This document shows positions 7,748 to 14,771 of a DNA stretch of 33,304 bases, in pieces; position 1 is the stretch's first letter; every line of letters begins with the position of its first letter. The stretch is from an uncultured Veillonella sp. (GTDB lineage: Bacteria > Bacillota > Negativicutes > Veillonellales > Veillonellaceae). The stretch covers positions 1 through 33,304 of the forward strand of contig CAAEOZ010000216.1 of assembly GCA_900757715.1 (NCBI GenBank). Direction: 5' to 3'. A program made the translations under genes and the position numbers. The notes below the pieces were generated by a model. That model saw nothing but the letters and a program-made list of their open reading frames with translations. It searched no databases and had not been told where the DNA came from.

Positions 7748-8692
7748 TTATCTGTTACAACTATTTTCATCTATTACAACATTATTGTTCGCTTCGGTAG
7801 TTATATCTTGTGATTTTAGCTGATTAGATATTTCCGCAGGAACAATAGGTTGAGTAAAACCTTGACCGATAACCTCTTGAGCATCAGTAATCAAAATAAA
7901 CACATTTGGGTCCGCTTCTTGAATAACCTCTTTCAATTTATTTACCTGCAGCAAGTTAACTGCAACCATCACAATCTGCTTAGGCGTCCGTGTATAGGCA
8001 CCAATACCATTAATAATGGTAGCACCACGACCGACTTTATTGATGATACATTCACATACTTCATCAGTCCGATAGGTAATAATAAAAGCAACTTTACGTT
8101 GATTAAAACCAATTACCACCTTATTTGTAATAATAGTATATACATACACACTGATAAGAGTTACGGCTACCGCTTCAAGTCCAACAACGCCGACAGCAAC
8201 TAAGAGGATAGCACAATTGATGGCACTATTAATAGATCCCATTTGAAGACCATAATATTTGCGAACGATAAGTGCAATTGGATCAAGGCCACCTGTATTA
8301 CCACCTACACGGTAGACGATACCAAGCCCTAGTCCAGTTGTGATACCCGCCATCATAGAACTGAGTAGTGGATCCTTAATAATCATGTCATATTGTAAGA
8401 AACTAAACAGATCAATCATCCACGATAGCATGAGCGTGCCATACAAGGTATTAAGTACAACACGTTTGCCAAGCCACTTCCAAGCAGCCCAAAAGATAGG
8501 GACGTTCAAAATAACGTTCCAAGAACCAACGGATAATCCCGTTAGATAATACAGAATCAATCCTACCCCACTAATACCAGTACTAACCAGTTTATGAGGT
8601 AGTACAAAGGCGTCTAGACCAGCACCAAAAATTGCACATCCAATAGCAACTATGACACATTGATAGACAACATCTTTATACTTGGCGAACAT
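7748..8692 (-). CDS. YitT family membrane protein with DUF2179 domain
   Basis: About 314 residues. The first two thirds hold five to six hydrophobic segments, including the family stretch VLPHKLVSTGISGVGLILYYLTG and GNTGGLDPIALIVRKYYGLQMGSINSAIN. The last 85 residues are a soluble DUF2179 domain (VAFIITYRTDEVCECIINKVGRGATIINGIGAY). The function of YitT proteins is not established; the family is sometimes linked to stress or to nucleotide signalling through DUF2179. ATG 8692 follows GGAGGGAG; the ATG at 8704 has no site. It stands alone, with a divergent 205-base gap to ispE and no clear terminator downstream. Confidence 0.85.
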   Translation of the reverse strand: MFAKYKDVVYQCVIVAIGCAIFGAGLDAFVLPHKLVSTGISGVGLILYYLTGLSVGSWNVILNVPIFWAAWKWLGKRVVLNTLYGTLMLSWMIDLFSFLQYDMIIKDPLLSSMMAGITTGLGLGIVYRVGGNTGGLDPIALIVRKYYGLQMGSINSAINCAILLVAVGVVGLEAVAVTLISVYVYTIITNKVVIGFNQRKVAFIITYRTDEVCECIINKVGRGATIINGIGAYTRTPKQIVMVAVNLLQVNKLKEVIQEADPNVFILITDAQEVIGQGFTQPIVPAEISNQLKSQDITTEANNNVVIDENSCNR

Positions 8693-8897
8693 AGCTCCCT
8701 CCAAATTGCCATTTCACTATAAATATTCTATAATGAACTAATTAAAACATACGCTGTTTACAATGCTTTTAATAATCAAACAACAGGTATATACAAAATC
8801 ATCATAAACCACTTAATGGTTATTTTCAATCACTTTATAACAGTATAAAATAAACATATTAACTGCATATAATTTGTACATTACAAACGAGGCTATT

Positions 8898-9794
8898 ATG
8901 AGTAAAAGTTTTGAGCAACTTGGTTGCAGCAAAATTAATATTGGGCTTGCTATTACAGGTAAGCGTGACGATGGATACCACAACATCGATTCCATATTTC
9001 AATCGATTCGCCTTAGTGATTCTATTTATTTCGCTAAGCATCATTCCGTAGTATTTTCTGGTGGCGCTCCCGAATTGCCCGATTACATGCAAAAGCTCGT
9101 AAGCTATGGAGAAGATAATCTCGCACTCAAAGCTTTACGCGCCATACAGGCCTATACGGGTTGTAAAGCCGGTGCCGCCATCCACCTATTAAAACGCGTT
9201 CCTATACAAGCGGGTCTTGGTGGCGGTAGTGCAGACGCAGCGGCCATGTTATTAGGTCTCAACCGTTTTTGGGACTTACGTCTTACGCAAGAGGAACTTT
9301 TAAACATCGGTACCTCACTCGGATCTGATGTACCGTTCCTACTACAAGGTGGTACAGCTCGCGGAACAGGTCGTGGCGAAGTGTTAACCTATAGTCAATC
9401 GCCAGAAGCACATTGGCTATTATTAGTAAAGCCAAAGGTATCTATTTCTACAGCGGTTGCTTATGGTCGTTTCAGCGGTAAATCTAAAGCCACCACAAAA
9501 ACAATCGATACCGTTCTAAATCATCTTAAGAATAATGATTTACAATCTGCTTTCACTAGTAGCGCTAATACATTCGAGGAATTATTATTCCCAGATCACG
9601 ACGAACTACCAATATGTAAGGAGTTCTTCACTAGTCGTGGTTACTCAACTATCATGACAGGAAGCGGTCCTACAATGGTAGTATTACTCAACAAACCAAT
9701 GGAAGCATTGCAGTTGCAAGAAGAAATCAAAGCAGCTGATCACGATTGGCTATCACTCATTACTAAAACATGTACACAGGAGGACTTAGTATGA
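8898..9794 (+). CDS. ispE: 4-diphosphocytidyl-2-C-methyl-D-erythritol kinase
   Basis: GHMP kinase that phosphorylates CDP-methylerythritol in the non-mevalonate isoprenoid pathway. It has 298 residues. Lys12 in CSKINIGLAI and Asp144 in SLGSDVPFLL match the catalytic pair, and the ATP loop is GLGGGSADA at 107-115; the C-terminal GHMP motif is MTGSGPTMVVLL. I start at ATG 8898, preceded by CGAGG; the upstream in-frame ATG at 8874 has no site and would add eight residues. The stop overlaps the start of the following GntR gene by four bases (ATGA), so the two are translationally coupled. Confidence 0.95.
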   Translation: MSKSFEQLGCSKINIGLAITGKRDDGYHNIDSIFQSIRLSDSIYFAKHHSVVFSGGAPELPDYMQKLVSYGEDNLALKALRAIQAYTGCKAGAAIHLLKRVPIQAGLGGGSADAAAMLLGLNRFWDLRLTQEELLNIGTSLGSDVPFLLQGGTARGTGRGEVLTYSQSPEAHWLLLVKPKVSISTAVAYGRFSGKSKATTKTIDTVLNHLKNNDLQSAFTSSANTFEELLFPDHDELPICKEFFTSRGYSTIMTGSGPTMVVLLNKPMEALQLQEEIKAADHDWLSLITKTCTQEDLV

Positions 9795-10483
9795 CAAAAC
9801 GGTTACAACCTATACGACTCGATGCGTATAAACCACTAAGAGAAGTTGTAAGTGAAACATTGCGCCAAGCCATCCAAGATGGGGTGTTAAAACCTGGGGA
9901 GCGCCTCATGGAAATTCCCCTTGCTGAAGAGTTGGGCGTAAGTCGTACACCAATTCGTGAAGCCATACGCAAACTGGAACTAGAAGGCTTTGTCGTTATG
10001 GTTCCCCGTCGCGGTACCTACGTTGCCAATATTTCTTTAAAGGATATTACGCAAGTATTTGAAATCCGCTCTGCCCTTGAAGAACTTGCAGCAGGCCTTG
10101 CGGCAGAACGCATTACGGAAGAGGAAATCGAAACCTTAGAGAGAATGCTCGTAGAAATCGGCGATCATATGGAAAACAAAAATATGGAATCCGTCGTCGC
10201 TGCGGATGTAGAGTTCCACGAAGTCCTCTACCGCGCTTCTCGTAACGAAAGATTAGCAGATATCGTTCACAACTTGCGAGAGCAAACCTACCGCTTCCGC
10301 AGTTTTTCTATGAACCAACCAGGTCGTCTCAGAAAAACTTGGGAGGAACATCGTCAATTAGTGGAAGCCATCGCCTCTCACAATGCCGCACAAGCTCGTA
10401 AACTAGCTCGAATTCACATGGAACATTCCGAACAAACCTTGTTGCAAGGAATGGAAGAATCGCAAGAATTTACTAAAGCATAA
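9791..10483 (+). CDS. GntR family transcriptional regulator, FadR/FCD type
   Basis: A 230-residue DNA-binding regulator. The winged helix-turn-helix is at about residues 12-75 (LRQAIQDGVLKPGERLMEIPLAEELGVSRTPIREAIRKLELEGF). The FCD effector domain follows, with the usual metal-binding style DVEFHEVLYRASRNERL and the late EEHRQLVEAI and HMEHSEQTLL. FCD proteins respond to organic acids or amino acids; the ligand here is unknown. ATG 9791 has a full AGGAGG upstream inside ispE and overlaps the ispE stop as ATGA. A strong terminator follows, so ispE and this gene make one unit. Its target could be the downstream AGCS or glutamate dehydrogenase genes, but nothing here proves it. Confidence 0.92.
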   Translation: MTKRLQPIRLDAYKPLREVVSETLRQAIQDGVLKPGERLMEIPLAEELGVSRTPIREAIRKLELEGFVVMVPRRGTYVANISLKDITQVFEIRSALEELAAGLAAERITEEEIETLERMLVEIGDHMENKNMESVVAADVEFHEVLYRASRNERLADIVHNLREQTYRFRSFSMNQPGRLRKTWEEHRQLVEAIASHNAAQARKLARIHMEHSEQTLLQGMEESQEFTKA

Positions 10484-10511
10484 AAACATCCTACAAAATA
10501 TTATACAAAGT

Positions 10512-10546
10512 AAAAATCCTTCCTATTTGTGAAGGATTTTTGTTTT
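10512..10546 (+). terminator. Rho-independent terminator after ispE-gntR
   Basis: An 11-base perfect stem (AAAAATCCTTC with GAAGGATTTTT) around an eight-base loop, ending in a T-rich tract. Confidence 0.9.
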
Positions 10547-10562
10547 ACATAGTCTATAGAAA

Positions 10563-10590
10563 TTGATACAATATCATTGATTATTATATG
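10563..10590 (+). promoter_or_regulatory. Candidate promoter for the AGCS symporter gene
   Basis: TTGATA at 10563-10568 and TATATG at 10585-10590 are separated by 16 bases and lie about 27 bases before the start codon of the symporter gene. This is a pattern match only. Confidence 0.45.
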
Positions 10591-10616
10591 AATTTTTTAT
10601 AGGAAAGGGAGTTTTT

Positions 10617-12077
10617 ATGGAAGCAATGCTCAATGATGCTATATCAACCATAAACAATTATTTATGGAGTTATTTCATCATTTTTATTCTCATCGGTGCA
10701 GGTCTCTTTTTTACGATGACAACGAATTTTGTACAAATTCGCATGATTAAAGAAATGATTCGCCTCGTAATTAACGGCGCAGGTAGTTCTACAGAAAAAA
10801 ATCATGTATCCTCATTCCAAGCATTCTGTGTTAGTACCGCATCTCGTGTAGGTGTTGGTAATATCGCAGGTATAGCTATTGCCGTTGTACTTGGTGGCCC
10901 GGGTGCCATTTTCTGGATGTGGGTTATCGCACTTATCGGTGCTGCCACTGGCTTCATCGAATCTACATTAGCACAAATCTACAAAGAACCTGTTGCTAAA
11001 GGCGGTTTCTACGGTGGACCAGCTTACTACATTCGCTATGGTCTAAACAATAAAGCATTATCTGTTCTATTCGCTATCTTAATCAGTATTACCTATGGCT
11101 GGATTTACAATTCTGTACAAGCCAATACATTAGCTGCATCTCTCCAGGTATTCAACTTTGATGTATCCTATACAGGTGCTGTAGTGGCAGTCCTCCTTGG
11201 CATTATTATTTTCGGTGGTATCAACCGCGTTGCAAAAGCATCTGAAATCATCGTTCCTATCATGGCGATTTTATACATTGCTACTGCATTATTCGTGGTA
11301 ATTATGAATATTACCCAATTCCCACATGTAATCTATACTATTTTTTCCTCCGCGTTTGAACCTGTTGCAGCAGGTGGTGGCTTATTAGGTGCTACTGTTA
11401 TGAATGGGATCAAACGAGGGCTCTTCTCTAACGAAGCCGGTGAGGGTTCTGTTCCAAACGCAGCCGCCACGGCAGCTGTTAACCACCCTGTCGAACAAGG
11501 GCTTGTACAAGCATTCGGCGTATTTCTTGATACTTTCATCATTTGTACAGCTTCTGCTTTCATCGTACTCATCGTGGGTGATTACAGCACTACAGGTCTA
11601 ACAGGTATTGCTCTTGTACAACATAACCTAGCTCAACAGCTTGGTTCTTGGGCTCCTACAGCCGTAGCCATTTTCATCGTTATGTTCTCCTTTAGCTCCT
11701 TAATCGGTAACTATTACTACGGTGAAATCAATATTAGCCACTTAACAAATAAACGATTCTACCTACATTTGTTCCGTATTGGTGTAATTCTTATGACATT
11801 TGTGGGCTCTATTGCCTCTCTAGATCTTGTATGGAATCTAGCCGATTTATTCATGGCTTTCTTAGTATTAACTAACGTAAGTTCCATCGTACGTATGGGA
11901 CGTACAGCAGGTCTTGCCCTTGATGACTATATTAAACAACGTAAGGCAGGTATTGAAACGCCAGTATTTAACCGTTCTATTCTAAACCACACGTACGGCA
12001 TCGTATGGTGGGGTGATGGTCAAACTACAGACTCCTCCGTACCTCCTACTCCGATTGAAGATACTGTGGAAAAATAA
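10617..12077 (+). CDS. Alanine/glycine:cation symporter (AGCS family)
   Basis: A 486-residue inner-membrane transporter that couples uptake of alanine or glycine to Na+ or H+. Family signatures are seen early (TNFVQIRMIKEMIRL, SSFQAFCVSTASRVGVGNIAGIAIAVVLGGPGAIFWMW) and in the middle (GGLLGATVMNGIKRGLFSNEAGEGSVPNAAATAAVNHPVEQG), the latter close to the AGCS consensus. About ten to eleven hydrophobic segments are visible, and the C-terminal 60 residues are soluble. ATG follows AGGAAAGGGAG. It is monocistronic, with its own promoter and one or two terminators. It sits just before glutamate dehydrogenase, which fits amino-acid use. Confidence 0.94.
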   Translation: MEAMLNDAISTINNYLWSYFIIFILIGAGLFFTMTTNFVQIRMIKEMIRLVINGAGSSTEKNHVSSFQAFCVSTASRVGVGNIAGIAIAVVLGGPGAIFWMWVIALIGAATGFIESTLAQIYKEPVAKGGFYGGPAYYIRYGLNNKALSVLFAILISITYGWIYNSVQANTLAASLQVFNFDVSYTGAVVAVLLGIIIFGGINRVAKASEIIVPIMAILYIATALFVVIMNITQFPHVIYTIFSSAFEPVAAGGGLLGATVMNGIKRGLFSNEAGEGSVPNAAATAAVNHPVEQGLVQAFGVFLDTFIICTASAFIVLIVGDYSTTGLTGIALVQHNLAQQLGSWAPTAVAIFIVMFSFSSLIGNYYYGEINISHLTNKRFYLHLFRIGVILMTFVGSIASLDLVWNLADLFMAFLVLTNVSSIVRMGRTAGLALDDYIKQRKAGIETPVFNRSILNHTYGIVWWGDGQTTDSSVPPTPIEDTVEK

Positions 12078-12094
12078 AATATATCGATGCATGA

Positions 12095-12127
12095 GGCTGG
12101 TGAAAGTATCTTTCACCAGTCTTTTTT
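12095..12127 (+). terminator. Rho-independent terminator after the AGCS gene
   Basis: A stem of 11-12 base pairs, GGCTGGTGAAAG against CTTTCACCAGTC with one G-T pair, around a three-base loop, followed by TTTTTT. Confidence 0.9.
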
Positions 12128-12162
12128 GTATAATCTTTAAAATAGTTTATTAGTACATACAT

Positions 12163-12201
12163 AAAGGTCTATATTGTTCAGAATATAGATCTTTATTTTT
12201 T
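12163..12201 (+). terminator. Second terminator-like hairpin downstream of AGCS
   Basis: AAAGGTCTATATT pairs with AATATAGATCTTT (one G-T pair) around a six-base loop, followed by a run of T broken by one A. It lies about 40 bases beyond the first terminator, so it is either a backup terminator or part of the gdh upstream region. Confidence 0.6.
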
Positions 12202-12252
12202 TGTAAAAGTATCCATTTTCATAGATAAAAATATTGTTCACCAGCAGATTGT

Positions 12253-12272
12253 ACTGTGATAAAGATCATAGT
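12253..12272. promoter_or_regulatory. CRP/FNR-like palindrome upstream of gdh
   Basis: ACTGTGAT and ATCATAGT flank a four-base spacer, AAAG; the arms match in 7 of 8 positions. The GTGAT-N4-ATCA(T) core resembles both CRP (TGTGA-N6-TCACA) and FNR (TTGAT-N4-ATCAA) sites. It is 158 bases before the gdh start codon. No regulator gene of that family is in the window. Confidence 0.45.
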
Positions 12273-12429
12273 AATTATCTATATTCTTACAACTTTCAAC
12301 GGTCAAAAACTATAGAATATATTTATGAAAATATAAAGGGTATTCTGTTTACAATGTCGAATACTTAAATATGCGATAAAATTAGCACTAATTAAACTAT
12401 TAATTTACTCTATTATCCAGGAGGTAATT

Positions 12430-13686
12430 ATGAGCGGTTATAACCCATATGAAAACATGTTAAACACATTAGACGTAGCAGCTGAAAAGCTCGGCTATAC
12501 TCGTAGTGAATACGAAGTGTTACGTCACCCAGAACGGGAACTAAAAGTAGCGGTTCCTCTTCAACTCGACAATGGTGAAGTTCGCGTATACGAAGGTTAT
12601 CGTTGCCAACATTCCACATTGCGTGGTAGTGCTAAAGGCGGTCTTCGCTTCCATCCAGATTCTGATGAAAACGAAGTGCGTGCACTTGCGGCTTGGATGA
12701 CTATAAAAAATGCTATCGCTAACATTCCTTATGGCGGTGGTAAAGGGGGCATCAAAGTTGATCCTAAAACTTTAAACCCTCGTGAATTAGAACGCTTAAC
12801 TCGTAACTTCGTACGCCGTATTGCACCTATCATCGGTGTTAATACAGACGTTCCTGCTCCAGACGTAAATACGAATGCTCAAATCATGAGCTGGATTGCT
12901 GACGAATACAGCACATTAAAAGGTGAATGGAGCCCGGGGATCGTTACCGGTAAACCAATCGAAGTAGGCGGGTCCTTAGGCCGTAATGAAGCGACTGGTC
13001 GTGGTTGCCTCATCGCATTGCAAAGCTACCTCGCTAAGAAAAACTTGGATATCAAAAATCTTACTGTTGCAGTTCAAGGCTTTGGTAACGTAGGTTCCGT
13101 AGGTGCTCGTCTCATTGCACAAGCAGGTGCAAAAGTTGTGGCTATCGGCGACGTAAACGTTAACATCTACAATCCTAACGGTCTCGATGTTGAAAAAGCA
13201 TACGAATATGCTAACTCCCATGGTCGTTCCCTCGAAGGTTACAGCGAACCAGGCATGACTACAATTGGACCTCAAGAGTTATTGGCTCAACCGGTTGATG
13301 TATTATACATGGCAGCCCTTGAGAACCAATTAAACAAAGACAACATGGAAAATATCCAAGCTAAGATCATCTTGGAAGGCGCTAATGGCCCTACTACTAA
13401 TGATGCGGATAAATACTTCTATGAAAAAGGCATCGACATCATTCCTGACGTTCTTGCCAACGGCGGCGGCGTAGTTGTATCCTACTATGAATGGGTACAA
13501 AATAAAGCAAGCTTCTACTGGACTGAAGAAGAAGTTAATGAAAGATTAACTAAGAATATGCAAAATAGCTTCGAAGCTGTTTGGGAAATGCAACATAAAT
13601 ACAATGTACCTCCTCGTCAAGCAGCGTACATGGTAGCTCTTGAACGCCTCGTAGTTGAAACTAGATGGCGTGGCTATAACTGCTAA
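12430..13686 (+). CDS. gdhA: Glutamate dehydrogenase (Glu/Leu/Phe/Val family, catabolic NAD type)
   Basis: Reversibly deaminates glutamate to 2-oxoglutarate and ammonia in the cytoplasm. The 418 residues match the short catabolic RocG/GudB class. Active-site lysines are visible as Lys69 (AKGGLRF), Lys93 (MTIKNA) and Lys105 (GGGKGGIKVDPK), with the catalytic aspartate Asp145 in APDVNT. The nucleotide-binding loop is VQGFGNVGSVGA near residue 215, and the C terminus is RWRGYNC. The start ATG follows CCAGGAGG. The gene is monocistronic and closes with a strong bidirectional terminator facing queT. NAD preference is inferred from length and class, not from a decisive residue. Confidence 0.95.
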   Translation: MSGYNPYENMLNTLDVAAEKLGYTRSEYEVLRHPERELKVAVPLQLDNGEVRVYEGYRCQHSTLRGSAKGGLRFHPDSDENEVRALAAWMTIKNAIANIPYGGGKGGIKVDPKTLNPRELERLTRNFVRRIAPIIGVNTDVPAPDVNTNAQIMSWIADEYSTLKGEWSPGIVTGKPIEVGGSLGRNEATGRGCLIALQSYLAKKNLDIKNLTVAVQGFGNVGSVGARLIAQAGAKVVAIGDVNVNIYNPNGLDVEKAYEYANSHGRSLEGYSEPGMTTIGPQELLAQPVDVLYMAALENQLNKDNMENIQAKIILEGANGPTTNDADKYFYEKGIDIIPDVLANGGGVVVSYYEWVQNKASFYWTEEEVNERLTKNMQNSFEAVWEMQHKYNVPPRQAAYMVALERLVVETRWRGYNC

Positions 13687-13715
13687 ACTCCTATACCTCC
13701 ATACATTTTAGCCAT

Positions 13716-13754
13716 AAAAAAGGCGTAAGCTCGATTTGAGCTTACGCCTTTTTA
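13716..13754. terminator. Bidirectional terminator between gdhA and queT
   Basis: An 11-base GC-rich stem (GGCGTAAGCTC/GAGCTTACGCC) extended by A and T runs on both sides, loop GATTT. The flanking runs make it work in both directions for the convergent genes. Confidence 0.93.
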
Positions 13755-13807
13755 TTTGTATTCGTTAATACTCCATATGAATAGAAATTAACGTCTTCTC
13801 TTTAGTT

Positions 13808-14299
13808 TTATTTGAAAGCACCTAATAAGGTAGCCATGCTAGGACGACTGATTAATGCTTTCACCAAAACAGAACCAAGAATAGCCGGAATGGTTTGACC
13901 AACGATAAGATTCAACACTAATGGCCAGTACGGTAGCCCAAGTAATGGGCTGAGCCACAATGGAACACATAATGCAGGCACAAAGACGATTGGAAGCATT
14001 ACCCACCAAGCGCTAAGGCCAAGCTTGCGCATTCCTATGATGATGCCAGTCGTTAATACGCCCACACCAAAGCCCCCCATCATATCGAGGATGCCAAGAC
14101 CACCGAATAGGAAGTTAGAAATGAGGTTGCCAATCCCCATGGGAATCACCAAGAACGGAAAGGCATAAGCAAGTGCATATAATGATGTTGCTATACGAAT
14201 TTGATAAGCCCCGAAGGAAACGCTTTGCGTTACATACAATACAACGATGTACAATGCCACAACCATGGCAGAAATAGTCAATTTGCGTGTAGAAATCAT
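13808..14299 (-). CDS. queT: Queuosine precursor transporter QueT
   Basis: A 163-residue membrane protein with five to six helices, of the QueT family (COG4708), the substrate-binding S component of an ECF-type transporter for preQ1 or related queuosine precursors. Recognisable stretches are TISAMVVALYIVVLYVTQSVSFGAYQIRIATSLYAL, MGIGNLISNFLFGGLGILDMMGGFGVG and the ending NLIVGQTIPAILGSVLV. ATG 14299 follows GAGGAGGTGAG; an upstream ATG at 14344 lies inside the leader terminator and is not used. The leader carries a terminator and a small hairpin that fit a preQ1 riboswitch. queC lies upstream on the same strand, supporting the role. Confidence 0.9.
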   Translation of the reverse strand: MISTRKLTISAMVVALYIVVLYVTQSVSFGAYQIRIATSLYALAYAFPFLVIPMGIGNLISNFLFGGLGILDMMGGFGVGVLTTGIIIGMRKLGLSAWWVMLPIVFVPALCVPLWLSPLLGLPYWPLVLNLIVGQTIPAILGSVLVKALISRPSMATLLGAFK

Positions 14300-14317
14300 A
14301 ACACTCACCTCCTCAAA

Positions 14318-14348
14318 ATAAAAAAAGCATGGCAAAACTACCATGCTT
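14318..14348 (-). terminator. Leader terminator in front of queT
   Basis: On the minus strand AAGCATGG pairs with CCATGCTT around an eight-base loop and is followed by a long T run. It lies between the candidate aptamer and the queT ribosome-binding site, so it would act as the expression platform of a transcription-attenuating riboswitch. Confidence 0.85.
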
Positions 14349-14366
14349 ACAATGCTTATGAATTTC

Positions 14367-14405
14367 CGTAGTTTTGTTTAGAGACAGGATGGTTTCAAAC
14401 TGTCT
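14367..14405 (-). ncRNA. Candidate preQ1 riboswitch aptamer (class I-like)
   Basis: On the minus strand AGACAG and CTGTCT form a six-base stem around a 12-base loop with an ACC-AUCC segment, followed by an A-rich tail ending in AAAACTA, the layout of the compact preQ1-I hairpin plus pseudoknot tail. It sits in the queT leader just before a terminator. The loop and tail do not give the usual UAG/CUA pseudoknot pairing by eye, so the class is uncertain and context carries much of the call. Confidence 0.5.
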
Positions 14406-14434
14406 TATTTAGTTGTCGCCTTTAGGCAGTACTA

Positions 14435-14463
14435 ATATTAGCATATATCTAATATTTTCGCAA
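14435..14463 (-). promoter_or_regulatory. Candidate promoter for queT
   Basis: On the minus strand TTGCGA (14458-14463) and TAATAT (14435-14440) are 17 bases apart, about 25-30 bases before the candidate preQ1 aptamer. Confidence 0.5.
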
Positions 14464-14475
14464 TCAATTTGGTTG

Positions 14476-14684
14476 TAGGCGGACTTGTCTGTGAATCTAC
14501 TATTAGTGTTAAGTTTGTAAGGACGGGGTGGCGGAAGATACCTTTCCTCATCGCTCCACTGGCTATACGGTCATCGGCCTAGGGCCTCGACCTGCCAAAG
14601 TCGCTCTTTGAAAAGGTATCTACCGCCACTGCGAATTTAGCTAATCAACTTAATCCTAATACTAGTGACATATAAGTCCGCCTA
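14476..14684. ncRNA. 209-base near-palindromic element, probable structured RNA
   Basis: Nested complementary blocks give one long rod: TAGGCGGACTT (14476-14486) with 14674-14684, TGTC (14486-14489) with GACA (14667-14670), 14501-14515 with 14647-14661 (13-14 of 15), 14528-14547 with 14610-14629 (18 of 20), then ACTGGC with GCC-A-AGT and an apical GGTC...GACC hairpin. It is clearly more GC-rich than its surroundings. A 6S-like or other housekeeping RNA, or a MITE with terminal inverted repeats, are both possible. On the minus strand a TATATT box at 14691-14696 would put a start close to 14684. No coding frame, run of U or clear target duplication is seen, so identity and strand remain open. 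Confidence 0.55.
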
Positions 14685-14720
14685 ATTCCCAATATACTAT
14701 CTTATCTATTAGAATATATA

Positions 14721-14749
14721 GCAAAGTAGCCGCCTAAAAAGCAGCTACT
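14721..14749 (-). terminator. Weak terminator hairpin after queC
   Basis: AGTAGCTGC pairs with GCGGCTACT (one G-T pair) around a T-rich seven-base loop on the minus strand, 23 bases after the queC stop. The trailing T run is short, so termination may be partial and could allow reading into the element downstream. Confidence 0.5.
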
Positions 14750-14771
14750 AATTTAATCCAGTTTACGGATA

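Larger units (their letters stand above)
12128..12429. other. Intergenic region before glutamate dehydrogenase
   Basis: About 300 bases without a gene. It holds a second terminator-like hairpin (12163-12201), a CRP/FNR-like palindrome (12253-12272) and weak promoter elements: TTTACA at 12348-12353, and TAAAAT at 12377-12382 with TGTCGA 16 bases upstream. No -35/-10 pair is good enough to name the start of transcription. Confidence 0.6.
14300..14771. other. Regulatory and RNA-rich gap between queC and queT
   Basis: This 470-base gap holds, from right to left on the minus strand, a weak terminator hairpin for queC, a 209-base near-palindromic element, the queT promoter, a candidate preQ1 aptamer and a leader terminator. 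Each is listed separately. No open reading frame of note lies in it. Confidence 0.8.

Noticed and set aside
7850..8203. A 117-codon plus-strand open frame
   Set aside because: Antisense to the YitT-family gene; Asn/Thr/Ile-rich translation with no domain or start signal.
8808..8822. AACCA-CTTAA-TGGTT inverted repeat in the ispE upstream region
   Set aside because: Five-base arms in AT-rich DNA are expected by chance and no promoter is placed relative to them.
14501..14661. Cobalamin riboswitch reading of the palindromic element because of a GCCACTG string
   Set aside because: The other conserved blocks (GGTGAAAATCC, GGGAGC and the B12 box) are absent, whereas all are present at 31635-31806.
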